From positions 1,240,001 through 1,304,000 of the forward strand of contig NZ_CANMVK010000001.1 of assembly GCF_947501405.1 (NCBI RefSeq): a DNA stretch of 64,000 bases, in the 5' to 3' direction. The translations under genes and the position numbers were made by a program. Positions within the stretch are counted from its first letter, which is position 1. Every line of letters starts with the position of its first letter. Below, piece after piece: positions 47,439 through 57,641 of the stretch. The notes under the pieces were generated by a model. The model made no database searches. It saw only the letters and a program-made list of their open reading frames with translations, and was not told the origin of the DNA. This DNA is from an uncultured Hoeflea sp. (GTDB lineage Bacteria; Pseudomonadota; Alphaproteobacteria; Rhizobiales; Rhizobiaceae).

Positions 47439-47909
47439 GTGAAAATTGCAAGGATCTCCAGCCTGGTGTGTGTCGCTTTGATTGTCGCCGGCTGCCAAAC
47501 CGCCTCACTCGAGGATGCCGCGCCGAAAACCGTGCCTGTGGCCGGGCCCGAGACTGTTTCCGCAGATAGCGAAGGCACGCAGCAAGCGGCGCCGACGGTC
47601 ACGCAACGCCCCAATCCCGGTTTCATGTCGGTCATTCCGCTCGAATCCCGGCCGCAAGTGGAGGACAAGGAGTTTGTGACAACCGGCACCAGCCGTAGCG
47701 GCGCCTTTCCCACCTTCGAGACACCGCGGGCCGCCAATGCGCAGATGACGGACGCTGAAAGGATCGCCGCCGAGGCCGAAATGACGGAGTTGTTGCAGTC
47801 AAGGGCGACAACGCCCAATGCAAGAGCGCAATATGAAGCGCGGCTTAAAGAACTGCGGGCACTGGCCGACAATCACGCACGCGAGACCCAGGCACAAATC
47901 GAGAATTAG
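47439..47909 (+). CDS. Small predicted lipoprotein of unknown function
   Basis: Not assigned to a family. The GTG at 47439 gives 156 residues with a clear lipoprotein signal (VKIARISSLVCVALIVAGC, lipobox IVAGC). An in-frame GTG at 47421 is an alternative. The mature part is rich in Thr, Ala, Pro and Glu (QRPNPGFMSVIPLESRPQVE) and ends in a predicted helical segment, MTELLQSRATTPNARAQYEA then RLKELRALADNHARE. It is divergent from phaC, 162 bases apart, and 77 bases before alaC. Confidence 0.65.
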   Translation: MKIARISSLVCVALIVAGCQTASLEDAAPKTVPVAGPETVSADSEGTQQAAPTVTQRPNPGFMSVIPLESRPQVEDKEFVTTGTSRSGAFPTFETPRAANAQMTDAERIAAEAEMTELLQSRATTPNARAQYEARLKELRALADNHARETQAQIEN

Positions 47910-47986
47910 GTCTTGCCTTGAGCCCAAATTGGCCCCAAACCCCTGTCATCAGCATGTATCATCGCCCAGCTTGATCGGGGAATTCA

Positions 47987-49204
47987 ATGGAAGAATTTCA
48001 CAAAGTCCGCAGATTGCCGCCTTATGTTTTCGAACAGGTGAACCGGCTCAAGGCGTCGGCCCGGGCCGGCGGTGCGGACATTATCGATCTCGGCATGGGC
48101 AATCCGGACCTGCCGACACCGCAATCCATCGTCGACAAATTGTGCGAAGCGGTCAAAGATCCGCGCACACACCGCTATTCGACCTCACGCGGCATTCCAG
48201 GCCTCAGGCGGGCGCAGGCGGCCTATTACCAGCGCCGGTTTGGCGTCAAGCTTGATCCCGAAACCCAGGTTGTCGCGACCCTGGGCTCCAAGGAAGGTTT
48301 TGCCAATATGGCGCAGGCGATCACCGCGCCTGGCGATGTGATCTTGTGCCCGAACCCGACCTATCCGATCCACGCCTTCGGCTTCATCATGTCGGGCGGC
48401 GTCATCCGCTCGCTTGATGTGGTGCCCGATGACAGTTTCTTTGCGCCGCTTGAGCGTTCGGTGCGCCATTCAATCCCCAAGCCGCTGGCGTTGATCCTCA
48501 ACTACCCTTCCAATCCAACCAGCCATGTGGCGACGCTCGATTTTTACAAGGAAGTGATCGCGTTTGCCAAAAAGCACGACATCATCGTGTTGTCGGATCT
48601 GGCCTATTCGGAGATTTACTTCGACGGCAATCCGCCGCCATCGGTGCTTGAGGTGCCGGGCGCGATGGACATCTGCGTCGAGTTCACCTCGATGTCCAAG
48701 ACCTTCTCGATGCCAGGCTGGCGTATGGGCTTTGCAGTCGGCAATGAGCGGCTGATCTCGGCGCTCACCCGGGTGAAATCCTATCTCGATTATGGTGCTT
48801 TCACACCGATCCAGGTGGCGGCCACCGCGGCGCTTAACGGCGACGGAACGGACATTGAAGATGTGCGGTCGATTTACAAGCGCCGGCGCGACGTGCTGGT
48901 CGACAGTTTCGGCAAGGCGGGATGGAAAGTGCCGCCGCCGCCGGCCACCATGTTTGCCTGGGCGCCGATCCCCGAACCATTCAAGGCGTTGGGTTCTCTG
49001 GAGTTTTCCAAGCTGCTGGTGGAAAAAGCCGATGTGGCGGTGGCGCCGGGCATTGGCTTTGGCGAGCATGGCGACGAACATGTGCGCATCGCGCTGGTGG
49101 AAAACGAACACCGGATCCGTCAGGCCGCGCGCAACATCAAGCGATACTTGGCCACAGTCAGCGGCGGCAGCGACAACGTGGTGGCCTTGCCGGCGCGGCG
49201 TTGA
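47987..49204 (+). CDS. alaC: Class I/II aminotransferase, AlaC-like
   Basis: PLP-dependent aminotransferase of 405 residues. Sequence and the hom neighbour match the alphaproteobacterial AlaC-type (glutamate-pyruvate) group, though LL-diaminopimelate or other amino donors cannot be excluded. Landmarks: IDLGMGNPDLPTPQ at the substrate site, NYPSNPTSHVA (cofactor Asn), DLAYSEIYFDG (cofactor Asp/Tyr), the PLP lysine Lys238 in SMSKTFSMPGWRMGF, and the carboxylate-binding Arg in HVRIALVENEHR. hom begins 89 bases downstream, a common pairing. Confidence 0.88.
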   Translation: MEEFHKVRRLPPYVFEQVNRLKASARAGGADIIDLGMGNPDLPTPQSIVDKLCEAVKDPRTHRYSTSRGIPGLRRAQAAYYQRRFGVKLDPETQVVATLGSKEGFANMAQAITAPGDVILCPNPTYPIHAFGFIMSGGVIRSLDVVPDDSFFAPLERSVRHSIPKPLALILNYPSNPTSHVATLDFYKEVIAFAKKHDIIVLSDLAYSEIYFDGNPPPSVLEVPGAMDICVEFTSMSKTFSMPGWRMGFAVGNERLISALTRVKSYLDYGAFTPIQVAATAALNGDGTDIEDVRSIYKRRRDVLVDSFGKAGWKVPPPPATMFAWAPIPEPFKALGSLEFSKLLVEKADVAVAPGIGFGEHGDEHVRIALVENEHRIRQAARNIKRYLATVSGGSDNVVALPARR

Positions 49205-49293
49205 CCGCCTGACCGCCCGCGGTTAAACCCCGCCCATGCATTTCTTGTTCCGCCGGATCCCGCGCGGAGCTTCCAGACAGGTGGACATTTGAT

Positions 49294-50616
49294 ATGACTG
49301 ATGCCCTGAAAATCGGCATTGCGGGTTTGGGAACTGTTGGCGGCGCGCTGTTCCGCGCGATCACCGCCCGGCACAATCTTCTGGCCGATATTTGCGGCCG
49401 CGAAATCCGCATCACCGCGGTGAGCGCGCGTGATCGCAGCCGTGACCGGGGAATCGATCTTGATGGCGTGATCTGGTTTGACGATCCGGTGGAAATGGCC
49501 CGCGAGGCGGATATCGATGTCTATGTTGAACTGATCGGTGGCGATGCCGATCCCGCCCATGCCGCAGTGCTGGCCGCATTGGGGCGCGGCCGCCATGTGG
49601 TCACCGCCAACAAGGCGCTGCTCGCCAAACACGGTGTGGCGCTGGCGCGGCTGGCCGAAGACAATGGCGTGCTTTTGAATTTCGAGGCGGCGGTGGCCGG
49701 CGGCATTCCGGTGATCAAGGCGATGCGCGAATCGCTGACCGGCAATTCGATCCAGCGGATCTATGGAATTCTCAACGGGACCTGCAATTACATCCTGACC
49801 CGGATGCAGCGCGAGAATATGGGCTTTGCCGAGTGTCTGGCGGAAGCGCAACGGCTGGGCTATGCGGAAGCAGACCCCGCCTTCGACATCGAGGGTAATG
49901 ACACCGCGCACAAGCTGGCGATCCTGACCAGCCTGGCCTTCGGGTCCCAGATCGCTGCGGATGAAGTCTATATCGAGGGCATCACCAACATCTCGATCGA
50001 CGACATTCACGCTGCCGATGAACTGGGTTACCGGATCAAGCTTTTGGGTGTGGCCCAGCGCACTGCTTCGGGCATCGAGCAACGGGTTCATCCCACAATG
50101 GTTCCCAAGGGCTCGATGATTGCCCAGGTCGAGGGTGTTACCAATGCGGTGACCATCGAGGCCGATATTCTGGGTGAATTGATGCTGTCGGGACCAGGTG
50201 CGGGCGGCGACGCCACTGCGTCTGCGGTGCTCGGCGATGTTGCCGATATTGCCAAGAGCAGGCCGGGCCACCAGCATGCGCCGGCGCTTGGCCGCCCGGC
50301 CGCCAAGCTCGAGCCCTACCAGCGCGCGCGCATGCGCAGCCATGAGGGCGGTTACTTCATCTCGCTCAAGGTCGAGGATCGCGCCGGCGTGTTTGCGTCG
50401 ATCGCCGCCCGCATGGCCGAAAACGACATCTCGCTTGAATCGATTGTGCAGCGGGCTCGGCCGACGGGTGCGGCGGAAGGGCCGCAAACGGTCATTCTGG
50501 TCACTCATGCGACCACCGAATCCAACGTCCGGGCGGCGGTGGACGGGGTCAAATCCGAGGGCTATCTGTCTGGTGAACCGCAGGTGATCCGGATTGAACG
50601 GACTCGCGATAACTGA
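49294..50616 (+). CDS. hom: Homoserine dehydrogenase
   Basis: Reduces aspartate semialdehyde to homoserine for threonine, methionine and isoleucine. The 440-residue product has an N-terminal NAD(P) site (IGIAGLGTVGGALF), the segment ANKALLAKHGVALARLAEDN, the catalytic-domain signature GILNGTCNYILTRM with EAQRLGYAEADPAFDIEGND, and a C-terminal ACT domain (FISLKVEDRAGVFASIAARM), suggesting feedback control by threonine. It follows alaC, and glpX follows 185 bases later. Confidence 0.96.
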   Translation: MTDALKIGIAGLGTVGGALFRAITARHNLLADICGREIRITAVSARDRSRDRGIDLDGVIWFDDPVEMAREADIDVYVELIGGDADPAHAAVLAALGRGRHVVTANKALLAKHGVALARLAEDNGVLLNFEAAVAGGIPVIKAMRESLTGNSIQRIYGILNGTCNYILTRMQRENMGFAECLAEAQRLGYAEADPAFDIEGNDTAHKLAILTSLAFGSQIAADEVYIEGITNISIDDIHAADELGYRIKLLGVAQRTASGIEQRVHPTMVPKGSMIAQVEGVTNAVTIEADILGELMLSGPGAGGDATASAVLGDVADIAKSRPGHQHAPALGRPAAKLEPYQRARMRSHEGGYFISLKVEDRAGVFASIAARMAENDISLESIVQRARPTGAAEGPQTVILVTHATTESNVRAAVDGVKSEGYLSGEPQVIRIERTRDN

Positions 50617-50801
50617 GCGCGGCCAGCCATCGCCGCAAGGTCCGAAACGGGTCACAAAAATGGCGGCGTTGTCTAATCGATTTAGTTTTGGATCGGCCGC
50701 AAATCCTGAAAATTCAAGGACCTCAATGCGGTTTTCACATTGCCTTGCTGGCTTTGAACGCTGTATGAGCGGCCGAACACTATATCCGGGGGAAGACCGC
50801 C

Positions 50802-51788
50802 ATGGCTGGCACGCAGACCGACGTTAGCGCACTTGACCGAATCCTTACGCTGGAAATCGCCCGTGTGACCGAGCGCGCCGCGGTGGCCGCCGCACGGTTG
50901 CGCGGCCGTGGAGACGAGATGGCTGCTGACCAGGTCGCCGTCGATGCGATGCGTCAGGAACTCAACCGGCTGCCGATCGATGGCGTAGTGGTGATTGGTG
51001 AAGGTGAGCGCGACGAGGCACCGATGCTCTACATCGGTGAGGAAGTTGGCACGCGCGAAGGCGCCAAGGTCGACATTGCGCTCGATCCGCTGGAAGGCAC
51101 GACGATCTGCGCCAAGAACCTGCCCAATTCGCTGGCAGTGATCGCCATCGCCGAGAAGGGCAGCCTGCTTTACGCACCCGATGTCTATATGGAGAAGATC
51201 GCCATCGGACCGGGCTATCCGGCCAACACCGTGGCGCTTGATGCTTCTCCGACCGAAAACATCCAGGCCGTTGCGCGCGCCAAGGGCGTTTCGGTGGGCG
51301 ATGTGACGGCGTGTATTCTTGACCGGCCGCGGCATGCACGGATGATCGAGGAAGTTCGCGCCACGGGCGCTGCGATCCGGCTGATTGGCGATGGTGATGT
51401 GGCCGGCGTCATTCACACCACCGATCCCGATGAGACCGGCATCGACATCTATCTCGGCATTGGTGGCGCGCCCGAAGGCGTGCTGGCAGCGGCCGCGTTG
51501 CGCTGCATCGGCGGCCAGATGCAGGGCCGGCTGCAGCTCAACACCGAGGAAAAGATCGCGCGCGCAGCCAAGATGGGCATTTCCGATCCCGACAAGATTT
51601 ACACGATGGAAGAAATGGCGCGCGGTGACGTGCTGTTTTCCGCGACCGGCGTGACCGACGGCAATCTGTTGCAGGGTGTGCGTTTTGCCCGCGACGCGAT
51701 CGTTACCCATACCATCGTCATGCGCTCGTCTTCGCGAACCGTCCGCGAAATCAAGGCGCGGCACCAGGATCTCGACAAGTTCGGCTGA
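50802..51788 (+). CDS. glpX: Class II fructose-1,6-bisphosphatase
   Basis: Gluconeogenic phosphatase of the Li-sensitive superfamily, 328 residues. Metal and substrate motifs are VVIGEGERDEAPML, DIALDPLEGTTICAK, and GDVAGVIHT with IGGAPEGVLAAAALRC. The ATG at 50802 follows a GGGGGAAG ribosome site. The hom-glpX-recJ order is widespread in rhizobia. Because class II enzymes of some bacteria also act on sedoheptulose bisphosphate, exact specificity is not certain. Confidence 0.95.
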   Translation: MAGTQTDVSALDRILTLEIARVTERAAVAAARLRGRGDEMAADQVAVDAMRQELNRLPIDGVVVIGEGERDEAPMLYIGEEVGTREGAKVDIALDPLEGTTICAKNLPNSLAVIAIAEKGSLLYAPDVYMEKIAIGPGYPANTVALDASPTENIQAVARAKGVSVGDVTACILDRPRHARMIEEVRATGAAIRLIGDGDVAGVIHTTDPDETGIDIYLGIGGAPEGVLAAAALRCIGGQMQGRLQLNTEEKIARAAKMGISDPDKIYTMEEMARGDVLFSATGVTDGNLLQGVRFARDAIVTHTIVMRSSSRTVREIKARHQDLDKFG

Positions 51789-51932
51789 GCCGGACTGTCG
51801 GTCATTTCCAATTTATCACCTGTTGCTGTGACCCGGTGCGCACTGGCGGCTTTGCCGCGTTGGTGCGATTGCGCTATGAGCTAGGGACAAGGCCATTTCC
51901 GGCCCGAAGCTGCATGACGGGTTGAACTGAAT

Positions 51933-53732
51933 ATGACACAGGGTGGCGCGGCGCAGCGGGCGTTTTTGGGTGTGGAGCAATCGCTCTCGGGCCAGCGATG
52001 GGTCGCGCGGCTTGACCAGTCCGGTGAAAACAAGGCGATCTCGATCGCCCAGACGACCGGGCTTCCCGACATCGTGGCGCGGGTGCTGGCCGGTCGTGGT
52101 GTGCCGATTGACCAAGCGGCAGAGTTTCTCGATCCGACCATCAAATCACTGATGCCCGATCCTTCCCGGCTCACCGATTGCGATGCTGCCGCTGAACGAT
52201 TGGCGGCCGCGATCGCGGCGCGCGAGCGGGTGGCGATCTTTGGCGACTACGACGTGGACGGCGGTGCGTCTTCGGCCTTGATGCAGCGGTTTTTCAACCA
52301 TTTCGGCGTGACCAGCGAAATCTACATTCCAGACCGGATTTTTGAAGGTTACGGCCCCAACCCAACGGCGATCGGCGAATTGATTGAACGCGGCGCGCGT
52401 CTGCTGGTCACCGTGGATTGCGGGTCCACCAGCCGTGAGGCCTTGACTGAAGCTGCCCGGCGCGGGGTCGATGTGGTGGTGATCGATCACCATCAGATGC
52501 CTGCGGAGCCGCCAGTCGCTTTGGCGCTGGTCAATCCCAACCGCGAAGACGACGTGTCCGGTCAGGGGCACCTGTGTGCCTGCGGTGTGGTGTTTATGGT
52601 GCTGGCGGGCACGTTGCGGCTGCTGCGTCAGCGTGGCGACGTGCGCGCCTCAGACTTCAATCTGCTGTCGTGCCTTGATCTGGTGGCACTTGCCACGGTG
52701 TGCGATGTGGTGCCGCTCAAGGGGCTGAACCGGGCCTTCGTGGTCAAGGGGCTGCTGGCCGCCCGCGGCATGGGCAATGCCGGGTTGGCCGCACTTAGCC
52801 AGCGGGCGGGCGTCAACGGGCCGCTCACGCCGTATCATCTGGGGTTTTTGATTGGTCCGCGAATCAATGCCGGCGGCCGCATTGGCGATGCCGCACTGGG
52901 TAGCCGGCTGTTGACCATCGACGATTCCGCCGAGGCCCAGGTGATCGCCGAACGGCTTGAGGAGTTGAACCGCGAGCGCCAGGCGATCGAAGCGGCGATG
53001 CTGGCGGAAGCTGACGCGGAGGCCGCGATTGAAATGCATGGCGGCGAGGGGCCGGCGGTGATCGTTACCGCGCGTCAGGGCTGGCATCCGGGTGTCGTTG
53101 GCTTGCTCGCCTCACGCCTCAAGGAACGTTACCGGCGTCCCGCCTTCGCCATCGCATTTGATGGCAACGGCAAGGGCACCGGGTCGGGGCGTTCGGTACC
53201 CGGGCTCGATATCGGGCGACTTGTGCGCGAGGCAGTAGAGACCGGGCTGCTGGTCAAGGGCGGTGGGCACGCGATGGCCGCGGGTCTGACCGTGGAGGAG
53301 GCGCGTCTTGGCGATCTCCGGGCCTTTTTCGAGGACAGGGCGGCCGAAACCGTCTCGACCCTTTCCGCGGCGCACAGCCTGAAGATCGACGGTGCGGTGG
53401 CGGCCTCCGGCGTGACGCTGGATCTGGCCGACTTGATCGAAAGCGCCGGCCCCTATGGTGCGGGCCACTCGCAGCCGGTGTTTGCAGTACCCGCGCACCG
53501 TCTCAGCGATGCCCGGGTGGTGGGCCAAAACCACATCAAGCTCACCCTGGCCGGGCCTGATGGCGGCAAGCTCAACGGCATTGCCTTTCGCGCTGCCGAC
53601 ACGGAGATGGGCGCGGCGCTGCTTGGCGGGCGCGGTCTGGCGTTCCATTTCGCGGGCTCGATCTCGGTTGATTACTGGCAGGGCGTGCGAAGGGTGCAGA
53701 TCCGGGTGATGGACGCCGCGCAGGCGCACTGA
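51933..53732 (+). CDS. recJ: Single-stranded-DNA-specific exonuclease RecJ
   Basis: 5'-3' exonuclease acting in recombination and mismatch repair, of the DHH phosphoesterase family. The 599-residue product carries the DHH-family motifs VAIFGDYDVDGGASSALM, VTVDCGSTSREALTEAA, VVVIDHHQMPAEPPVALALV and, in the DHHA1 part, GWHPGVVGLLASRLKERYRR and KGGGHAMAAGLTVEEARLGD. The OB-fold C-terminus ends in YWQGVRRVQIRVMDAA. The start matches the family (GVEQSLSGQRWVARL near the N-terminus). Confidence 0.95.
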   Translation: MTQGGAAQRAFLGVEQSLSGQRWVARLDQSGENKAISIAQTTGLPDIVARVLAGRGVPIDQAAEFLDPTIKSLMPDPSRLTDCDAAAERLAAAIAARERVAIFGDYDVDGGASSALMQRFFNHFGVTSEIYIPDRIFEGYGPNPTAIGELIERGARLLVTVDCGSTSREALTEAARRGVDVVVIDHHQMPAEPPVALALVNPNREDDVSGQGHLCACGVVFMVLAGTLRLLRQRGDVRASDFNLLSCLDLVALATVCDVVPLKGLNRAFVVKGLLAARGMGNAGLAALSQRAGVNGPLTPYHLGFLIGPRINAGGRIGDAALGSRLLTIDDSAEAQVIAERLEELNRERQAIEAAMLAEADAEAAIEMHGGEGPAVIVTARQGWHPGVVGLLASRLKERYRRPAFAIAFDGNGKGTGSGRSVPGLDIGRLVREAVETGLLVKGGGHAMAAGLTVEEARLGDLRAFFEDRAAETVSTLSAAHSLKIDGAVAASGVTLDLADLIESAGPYGAGHSQPVFAVPAHRLSDARVVGQNHIKLTLAGPDGGKLNGIAFRAADTEMGAALLGGRGLAFHFAGSISVDYWQGVRRVQIRVMDAAQAH

Positions 53733-53926
53733 AGCCCACGACCGAGGAGGCGCATCTCTATCTCAAACGCCCGCACAATGGCGTCGCATTCGGGGCCTGA
53801 AGCAGGTTTCCGGCGTCAGCGCGGCGTAAACGGACGCGGCTGTCCATGCGAAACCGATGCGTTGCATCCGGTTTGTGCGCAATTGACAAGGGAGATGAAG
53901 AAATCAAGCCAACTGCTTGAAAAGGG

Positions 53927-54001
53927 TGGCACGCCCTAGGGGAGTCGAACCCCTCTTTCCAGAATGAAAATCTGGCGTCCTAACCGATAGACGAAGGGCG
54001 C
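53927..54001 (-). tRNA. tRNA-Glu (anticodon TTC)
   Basis: A 75-nt tRNA with encoded CCA. Acceptor stem GCGCCCT pairs with AGGGCGT (one G-U pair), the discriminator is G, and the anticodon arm is CCAGA, loop TTTTCAT, TCTGG, giving anticodon TTC. The T-arm GAGGGGTTCGACTCCCCT is canonical. Reads GAA/GAG codons. Confidence 0.95.
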
Positions 54002-54148
54002 GTGCGATGTGGGCGTCTTATAGTCAGAGCAGTTTGCGACCGCAAGCGGATAATTGCTGTCTGACGTAAAAAAATCTCACCTGATTATAGCGGATTCAAA
54101 TTTGCCGGATGCGGTTCGATCCCGAACCGCGCGGCGTCCCGGCAAAGC

Positions 54149-55333
54149 CTATTTGCGGCGGCGGCAGCGCCAGTTCCAGTCGCGGGTATTGCCGATGTCG
54201 ATATGCACCGATTCGGTGTGGCAATAGGTGCCCACACCGCCACGTCCGGGCATGGAGCGCAGATATTTGGCGAGTTGCCATTTGGAGACGCCAACAATCT
54301 GGATATCGGCTGCTTCGCAGGACGTGTGTCTTGAGCCGGATGCCCCGCCAATGCGGCGATTGTGCCTGGGGCTGCGGAAGCCGGAGGTCACGACCACCGG
54401 CCGGCCATAGTGGCGCTCAACCGACTTTAGCATCCGTACCAATTGCGGCTTCAGGCATGCCACCTCGACCTTGTCGGTCTGGGTGTGGAGGCCATTGGGC
54501 GCAAGTCGTGCGAGGCCCGCGGCGGATGCTACTTCAATGACGCGGGATCCCTTTGCGCTATTGCTGTTGTTGCTGAGGCCGAACAGCGCCGCAAGGCTGA
54601 CACCGGGGAGGCCGTCCTGGCCGCCTGTTGAAGCTGATGCCATAACAACGCGCTTGGGCTCCGGCCTGGCGGCCCGCTTTGTGGTGCCCGACGGCGCCTT
54701 GCGCTTGGCCTGCGCCTGGGGCGCGAACAGCCGCGAAAAAATCGATGTTTTCTTAGGCGCTGCGGCAACGGCCAATTCCTGTACCTGCGGTGCTTCACTT
54801 GCCGGAGCAGGGTCGGATGCCGATTCGGCCGTCGCTGGCTGCGTTACAGGAGAGGGCGCAGGCGCGGGCGTTGCCGCCGCCGTGGCGACGACAGGCTGGG
54901 GCTCAGCGGGTGCTGCCGGTTGAGGCGCCGTCGCGCTGTAGAGATTGGCGCCTGGCGTTGCGGCCTGCGCCTGGGTGATGCCGCGGTTGAGCGCATCGAC
55001 GCCGGTCGAGGATTGGACCAGCGGTTGCGCCATGGCGGTTTGGGTCATCGGAGCACGCGATGCAGCGTCGGCGGCAGCCGGTGACGGTGTGGGAAGCGGA
55101 ACGTCAGCCGCCGCCGTCATCTGCATGGATTGGCCCGGGAAATCGTTGGTGCTCTGGTTTGCAGCAGCGTCCGTGGACTGGCCGGCCGCGCCGGGAGCAA
55201 AGCCTTGTGTGGAGTTGAACATGGCGGGATCGCCAGCCGATACGCAGCCGCTCAGGGCAACCGCAACGCCTGCCATCAGCCAAGCCCGCGTTACTCCGCG
55301 GTGTCCGGCTGTTTTGTTCCCGCCATCAAGCAA
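54149..55333 (-). CDS. Lipoprotein with C-terminal M15A peptidase domain
   Basis: Probable envelope lipoprotein of about 394 residues if translation starts at the TTG at 55333; this gives a basic n-region and the signal WLMAGVAVALSGC (lipobox LSGC), whereas the next ATG (55276) leaves almost no n-region. A ~230-residue Ala/Pro/Gln/Thr-rich linker follows. The C-terminal ~100 residues are a zinc M15A (YcbK/DUF882-like) domain: VVVTSGFRSPRHNRRIGGAS, SRHTSCEAADIQI (H...D ligands) and ESVHIDIG (final His). Such domains cut peptidoglycan peptides; activity here is inferred. Confidence 0.82.
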   Translation of the reverse strand: MLDGGNKTAGHRGVTRAWLMAGVAVALSGCVSAGDPAMFNSTQGFAPGAAGQSTDAAANQSTNDFPGQSMQMTAAADVPLPTPSPAAADAASRAPMTQTAMAQPLVQSSTGVDALNRGITQAQAATPGANLYSATAPQPAAPAEPQPVVATAAATPAPAPSPVTQPATAESASDPAPASEAPQVQELAVAAAPKKTSIFSRLFAPQAQAKRKAPSGTTKRAARPEPKRVVMASASTGGQDGLPGVSLAALFGLSNNSNSAKGSRVIEVASAAGLARLAPNGLHTQTDKVEVACLKPQLVRMLKSVERHYGRPVVVTSGFRSPRHNRRIGGASGSRHTSCEAADIQIVGVSKWQLAKYLRSMPGRGGVGTYCHTESVHIDIGNTRDWNWRCRRRK

Positions 55334-55632
55334 TCTTCCCGGTCCCCGGTCTATTTTTGTGCCCCGGCCCGTGGGGCCTGTGTGGATGCCTTGCCAATCC
55401 CGACCCAACCGCAACTGGACAATTCGCTGTCCGCATAGCGTATGTGACAGGCATTTTCAATGTCATGCGATGCGTCGCAAATACGGCGAAAGCATGACAC
55501 TTTTGGTAACATACGGTCTCTGTGTTGCCCGAGCCTTGCGCTCGATCAAACCTTCCGCGAAAAAACGCCGGATCCGGCAGTCATCTGACTTCCGCCTTCA
55601 GCCGATCCGGACCGGGCTCGCCGGCCTGAATT

Positions 55633-56073
55633 CTACCAGGAGCCGGTGTTGGGCATGGAAGCCCAAGGCTCCGCTGGCTCCAGCCGGTCGCCTTTCTGAA
55701 GCAGCTCGATGGAGATTCCATCGGGGGAGCGGACGAACGCCATATGACCGTCGCGCGGCGGACGGTTGATGGTTACGCCGTTTTCAGCCATATGCTGGCA
55801 GAGCGCGTAAATATCGTCGACCACATAGGCGAGATGGCCGAAATTGCGGCCGCCCTCATAAGTTTCAGGGTCCCAATTGTAGGTCAGTTCGAGCATCGGC
55901 GCCTGGTCGGCCAGTGCGCGCTCCTTGTCGTCGGGTGCGGCCAGAAAGATCAGCGTGAAACGGCCGGCCTCATTTTCATAGCGGCGGATTTCCACAAGCC
56001 CGAGCTTGTTGCAGTAAAAATCGAGCGATGCGTCGACATCGGTGACTCTGACCATCGTGTGCAGATAACGCAT
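55633..56073 (-). CDS. gloA: Lactoylglutathione lyase (glyoxalase I)
   Basis: Converts the methylglyoxal-glutathione hemithioacetal to S-lactoylglutathione. The ATG at 56073 gives 146 residues starting [20 protein letters not shown]. The metal ligands of the vicinal-oxygen-chelate fold lie in LHTMVRV (His), PMLELTYNW (Glu), [10 protein letters not shown] (His) and [10 protein letters not shown] (Glu). The frame is open further upstream but those residues lack family match. Confidence 0.94.
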   Translation of the reverse strand: MRYLHTMVRVTDVDASLDFYCNKLGLVEIRRYENEAGRFTLIFLAAPDDKERALADQAPMLELTYNWDPETYEGGRNFGHLAYVVDDIYALCQHMAENGVTINRPPRDGHMAFVRSPDGISIELLQKGDRLEPAEPWASMPNTGSW

Positions 56074-56294
56074 TGACGTCTCCCGTAATTCCAGATTGAC
56101 GAAACGATAGGCCGATTGCGGCAAATGACAATAGCGCCCCAATTTCCGACCAAATTCCGGCAGCGATGGTGCGATTAACGTGGATGGATCAACAAGTTTT
56201 TCGCCGGGACTTGCGCTGTCCGCGCAATACAATGTTAATGTTTTGGTCAAGAATCACTTGGTTTGCTGGTGACGCGTATCGGAGAGGCATCCGG

Positions 56295-56870
56295 ATGGGG
56301 GAAAGGTCCTCAGACAAGAATCAGGCTGAAGCGGAGGCGCGCGCTGACGCGGTGGATCTCATTGAGATAACCGGTGTCATCAAGTGGTTCGACGTCGCCA
56401 AGGGATTTGGGTTCATCATTCCAGACAATGGCATGGAGGATGTGCTGCTGCACGTTACCTGCCTGCGACGCGACGGCTACCAGACGGTGCTCGAGGGCAC
56501 ACGCATCGTCTGCGAAATCCAGAAGCGCGAACGCGGCTACCAAGCCTTCCGGATCTTATCGATGGACACCTCCACGGCCGTGCATCCCTCGCAATTGCCG
56601 CCGGTGCGCACGCATGTTCAGGTCAAGCCGTCGAGCGGGCTGGAGCGGGCGATCGTCAAATGGTTCAACCGCACCAAGGGCTTTGGCTTCCTGACCCGCG
56701 GCGAGGGCACTGAAGACATCTTCATTCACATGGAAACGCTGCGCCGTTACGGTCTTGCCGAGTTGCGCCCGGGTCAGGTGGTTCTGGTGCGGTTCGGCCA
56801 TGGCGAAAAGGGCCTGATGGCTGCTGAAATCCATCCCGATGTCGATGCGCCACTACCCAAGGCGCACTAA
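56295..56870 (+). CDS. Tandem cold-shock-domain protein
   Basis: A 191-residue protein with two cold-shock domains, at about residues 20-90 ([20 protein letters not shown], then DVLLHVT) and 118-185 ([20 protein letters not shown], then DIFIHME). Both keep the RNP1 (KGFGF) and RNP2 nucleic-acid-binding motifs. The ATG follows GGAGAGG. Double-CSD proteins are usual in alphaproteobacteria (Caulobacter CspC/CspD type) and tend to respond to stationary phase rather than to cold. Confidence 0.9.
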   Translation: MGERSSDKNQAEAEARADAVDLIEITGVIKWFDVAKGFGFIIPDNGMEDVLLHVTCLRRDGYQTVLEGTRIVCEIQKRERGYQAFRILSMDTSTAVHPSQLPPVRTHVQVKPSSGLERAIVKWFNRTKGFGFLTRGEGTEDIFIHMETLRRYGLAELRPGQVVLVRFGHGEKGLMAAEIHPDVDAPLPKAH

Positions 56871-56943
56871 CCTGTTTTCCGCTGCTGTTGTGATCACGCG
56901 AAACGTTGCCGCGTGGCGCGGGATCTCGCGGACCCTGCGCGCC

Positions 56944-57402
56944 ATGATCCTTCAATATGTAGCTCTCCTGTCGATATCTGCCGGCGTTGCGGCGGCGGCG
57001 ATGGTGCTGCCCGTCGATCAGGAGCGGCTGGTGGTTGAAACCGGGGCTGGCCCGGTCAACTTCAGCGTCGAACTGGCGTTAACCGCGGCGGACCGTTCCA
57101 ACGGGTTGATGCACCGCCAAGACATGGCCGCCGACCACGGCATGCTGTTTCGCTTTGACCGGACGCGGCAGGTGATGATGTGGATGAAAAACACGCCGTT
57201 GCCGCTCGATATGCTGTTCATCAGTGCCGATGGTGTGGTGGCGGGCATCGCTGCCAACACTGTTCCGTTTTCGCAAGCCATTATCGCCTCACCGGGGCCT
57301 GTGCGCTATGTGCTGGAGCTTAATGCGGGCACCGCCAAGCGGACCGGCATCGCGGTCGGCGACCGGGTGCGCCACCGGGTGATCGGCTCTGAGGGAAAAT
57401 GA
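56944..57402 (+). CDS. DUF192 exported protein
   Basis: A 152-residue protein with an N-terminal signal (MILQYVALLSISAGVAAAAM) and a DUF192 domain: NFSVELALTAADRSNGLMHR, MLFRFDRTRQVMMWMKNTPL and PLDMLFISADGVV. A GTG at 56890 would add 18 residues with several Arg and give a more typical n-region, so the start is uncertain. The family has no established function. It lies 73 bases after the cold-shock gene and is followed by tRNA-Pro. Confidence 0.85.
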   Translation: MILQYVALLSISAGVAAAAMVLPVDQERLVVETGAGPVNFSVELALTAADRSNGLMHRQDMAADHGMLFRFDRTRQVMMWMKNTPLPLDMLFISADGVVAGIAANTVPFSQAIIASPGPVRYVLELNAGTAKRTGIAVGDRVRHRVIGSEGK

Positions 57403-57474
57403 AGACCAGGCCGGCGACGATTTGGAGTTGCGGGGCCTGTCGTTCCGGTGTATCCCGACCACGCCTTCGGGCAT

Positions 57475-57551
<77 letters not shown>

Positions 57552-57641
57552 TTTGTTCAGCGCGCGTGTATATGGCGCAGGCAGCCTGGTGCTTGACCCG
57601 CCCTTTAGCGGCAGGGATGCGCCGCCAAGAGGATTTGGGGC

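Noticed and set aside
49120-50655. Long minus-strand open frame (511 codons) opposite hom
   Set aside because: No recognisable motif; fully covered by a well-conserved homoserine dehydrogenase gene on the plus strand.
53851-53874. Bulged hairpin AAACCGATGC/GCATCCGGTTT after recJ
   Set aside because: It has a bulge and no T tract, so I could not support it as a terminator.
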